Origin: JACQRW01 sp964371935
GTDB taxonomy: Bacteria > Patescibacteriota > Minisyncoccia > Sungbacterales > HO2-52-23
Reading direction: 5' to 3'
Length of the DNA stretch: 26,006 bases
Assembly (NCBI GenBank): GCA_964371935.1
Contig: CAYJOT010000008.1
Span: 1-26,006, forward strand
How positions within the stretch are numbered: position 1 is the stretch's first letter; the number at the start of each line of letters is the position of its first letter. Under the pieces are notes generated by a model. It saw only the letters and a list, made by a program, of their open reading frames with translations, searched no databases and had not been told where the DNA came from. This document shows, piece after piece, positions 25,283 through 26,006 of the stretch. The translations under genes and the position numbers were made by a program.

Positions 25283-26006
25283 ATCTATTATTTTTTTCTT
25301 GGAACGGATTTCGGAGCCGATTTTTTGACCAAGTATCAGACGTTTCAGGTTTCCTTTGCGGAAGACGTTGAAGACCACGATGGGGGTGCTGCTCTCAATG
25401 GAAAGCGTTGCGGCGGTCAGATCCATAACCCGCAAATTTTGGTCGAGCATATCGCGTGGGTTCAGAGTGTGGAGCAGCTTTGCGTTTTTGTTTGTGTGTG
25501 GGTCGTCGGTGTATACGCCGTCCACGCTTGTTGCCTTCAGCAAGACCTCTGCTTTGGTTTCGGATACCCGGAGCGCTGCGGCCGTGTCGGTGGTAAAGTA
25601 TGGATTTCCGGTGCCGCCGGCAAGGATTACGACGCGGCCCCTGTCCAGATGATCAACCGCCCGTATTCTCGTGTACGGTTCCGCAACCTGGATTGCCATA
25701 ATGGCGCTCATCACGCGCGTTGGAATACCAACATGTTCGAGTGCGCTTTGAAGGGCCAGGCCGTTGATCATGGTGCCAAGCATGCCCATGGTATCGGCGG
25801 TTGGCCGGTCAATGCCAGCGCCGGCAAGCCTGCTTCCGCGGATCAAGTTACCTCCGCCGATTACGATCGCGACCTCGCAGCCAAGATTGAACACGTCTTT
25901 AATCTCGCCCGCAATATACTCGACCGCACACACGTCAATCCCGAATTTTCCCTGGCCCCCGAGCGTCTCGCCCGAAAGCTTGAGCAATATCCGTTTCCAG
26001 CGAAGT
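25268..26006 (-). CDS. pyrH: UMP kinase (uridylate kinase), 5' end outside window
   Basis: PyrH phosphorylates UMP to UDP and is the gateway to UTP and CTP. The open frame runs off the right edge. It reads RWKRILLKLSGE, which matches the family N-terminus (K-R-x-L-L-K-L-S-G-E), so the true start is a few codons upstream of the window. A TTG at 25987 is not the start. Motifs are LLKLSGETLGG, VIGGGNLIRG, TADTMGMLGTMINGLAL, GTGNPYFTTDTAAALR and KATSVDGVYTDDP. The amino-acid-kinase fold is complete apart from the start. The stop TAG (25270-25268) lies inside the D arm of tRNA-Asp, and the last residues AGVA are tRNA-encoded. Confidence 0.96.
   Translation of the reverse strand, partial: LRWKRILLKLSGETLGGQGKFGIDVCAVEYIAGEIKDVFNLGCEVAIVIGGGNLIRGSRLAGAGIDRPTADTMGMLGTMINGLALQSALEHVGIPTRVMSAIMAIQVAEPYTRIRAVDHLDRGRVVILAGGTGNPYFTTDTAAALRVSETKAEVLLKATSVDGVYTDDPHTNKNAKLLHTLNPRDMLDQNLRVMDLTAATLSIESSTPIVVFNVFRKGNLKRLILGQKIGSEIRSKKKIIDAGVA

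Overview
This 26 kb window looks like the compact chromosome of a Candidate Phyla Radiation (Patescibacteria, Parcubacteria-like) bacterium of moderate GC. This is inferred from three things. Informational genes are packed closely with few Shine-Dalgarno sites. Essential proteins carry in-frame repeat-derived loops, including the LPAGRQG palindrome peptide that I associate with CPR genomes. The only nucleotide genes are late pyrimidine/thymidylate steps (pyrH, tmk, thyA, folA). Almost everything is on the minus strand. No rRNA, CRISPR array, integrase or transposase was seen.

Layout, left to right. At 1-64 lies the end of a plus-strand ROK-type sugar kinase. At 0.1-6.5 kb a minus-strand block reads valS, prsW-like membrane protease, hsp20, glmS, HAD phosphatase. 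At 6.5-8.1 kb are an 88-aa plus-strand orphan with a good sigma-70 promoter and a repeat-swollen tsaD. At 8.2-10.2 kb is the overlapping thymidylate operon tmk-thyA-folA, and at 10.2-10.8 kb a P-loop kinase on the plus strand. At 10.8-12.4 kb is secE-nusG-rplK, with a four-helix-bundle (23S intervening-sequence type) gene bracketed by 34-bp inverted arms placed exactly between the nusG stop and the rplK start. At 12.6-13.1 kb is a tryptophan-rich orphan. At 13.1-14.1 kb are two HicBA-type toxin-antitoxin loci, then gyrB (14.1-16.2 kb), a B12-binding radical SAM enzyme (16.3-18.1 kb), and pheS-vapB-vapC-pheT (18.1-22.1 kb). The right end holds a D-Ala-D-Ala carboxypeptidase, an ABC exporter, tRNA-Asp(GTC) and pyrH (cut by the window edge).

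The most unusual structure is at the 3' end of gyrB. A 46-bp exact direct repeat brackets an intact hicBA pair. Beyond the repeat, the displaced copy still encodes the same Leu-Asp-Ile-stop as gyrB but with every codon different. This looks like an integration that restored the C-terminus of gyrB, as elements using protein-gene 3' ends as attachment sites do, but in a cassette of only about 0.6 kb with no integrase.

A second theme is repeat invasion of essential genes. A-rich heptamer arrays lie in frame in valS, tsaD, gyrB and pheT. A 103-bp MITE-like element with ATTCCC-N8-GGGAAT cores sits in tsaD, and a related core lies in the secE leader. GC-rich palindromes lie in pheT. Three small parasitic or addictive modules (IVP-like gene, hicBA, vapBC) sit inside or against essential operons (nusG-rplK, gyrB, pheST) at junctions precise to a few bases.
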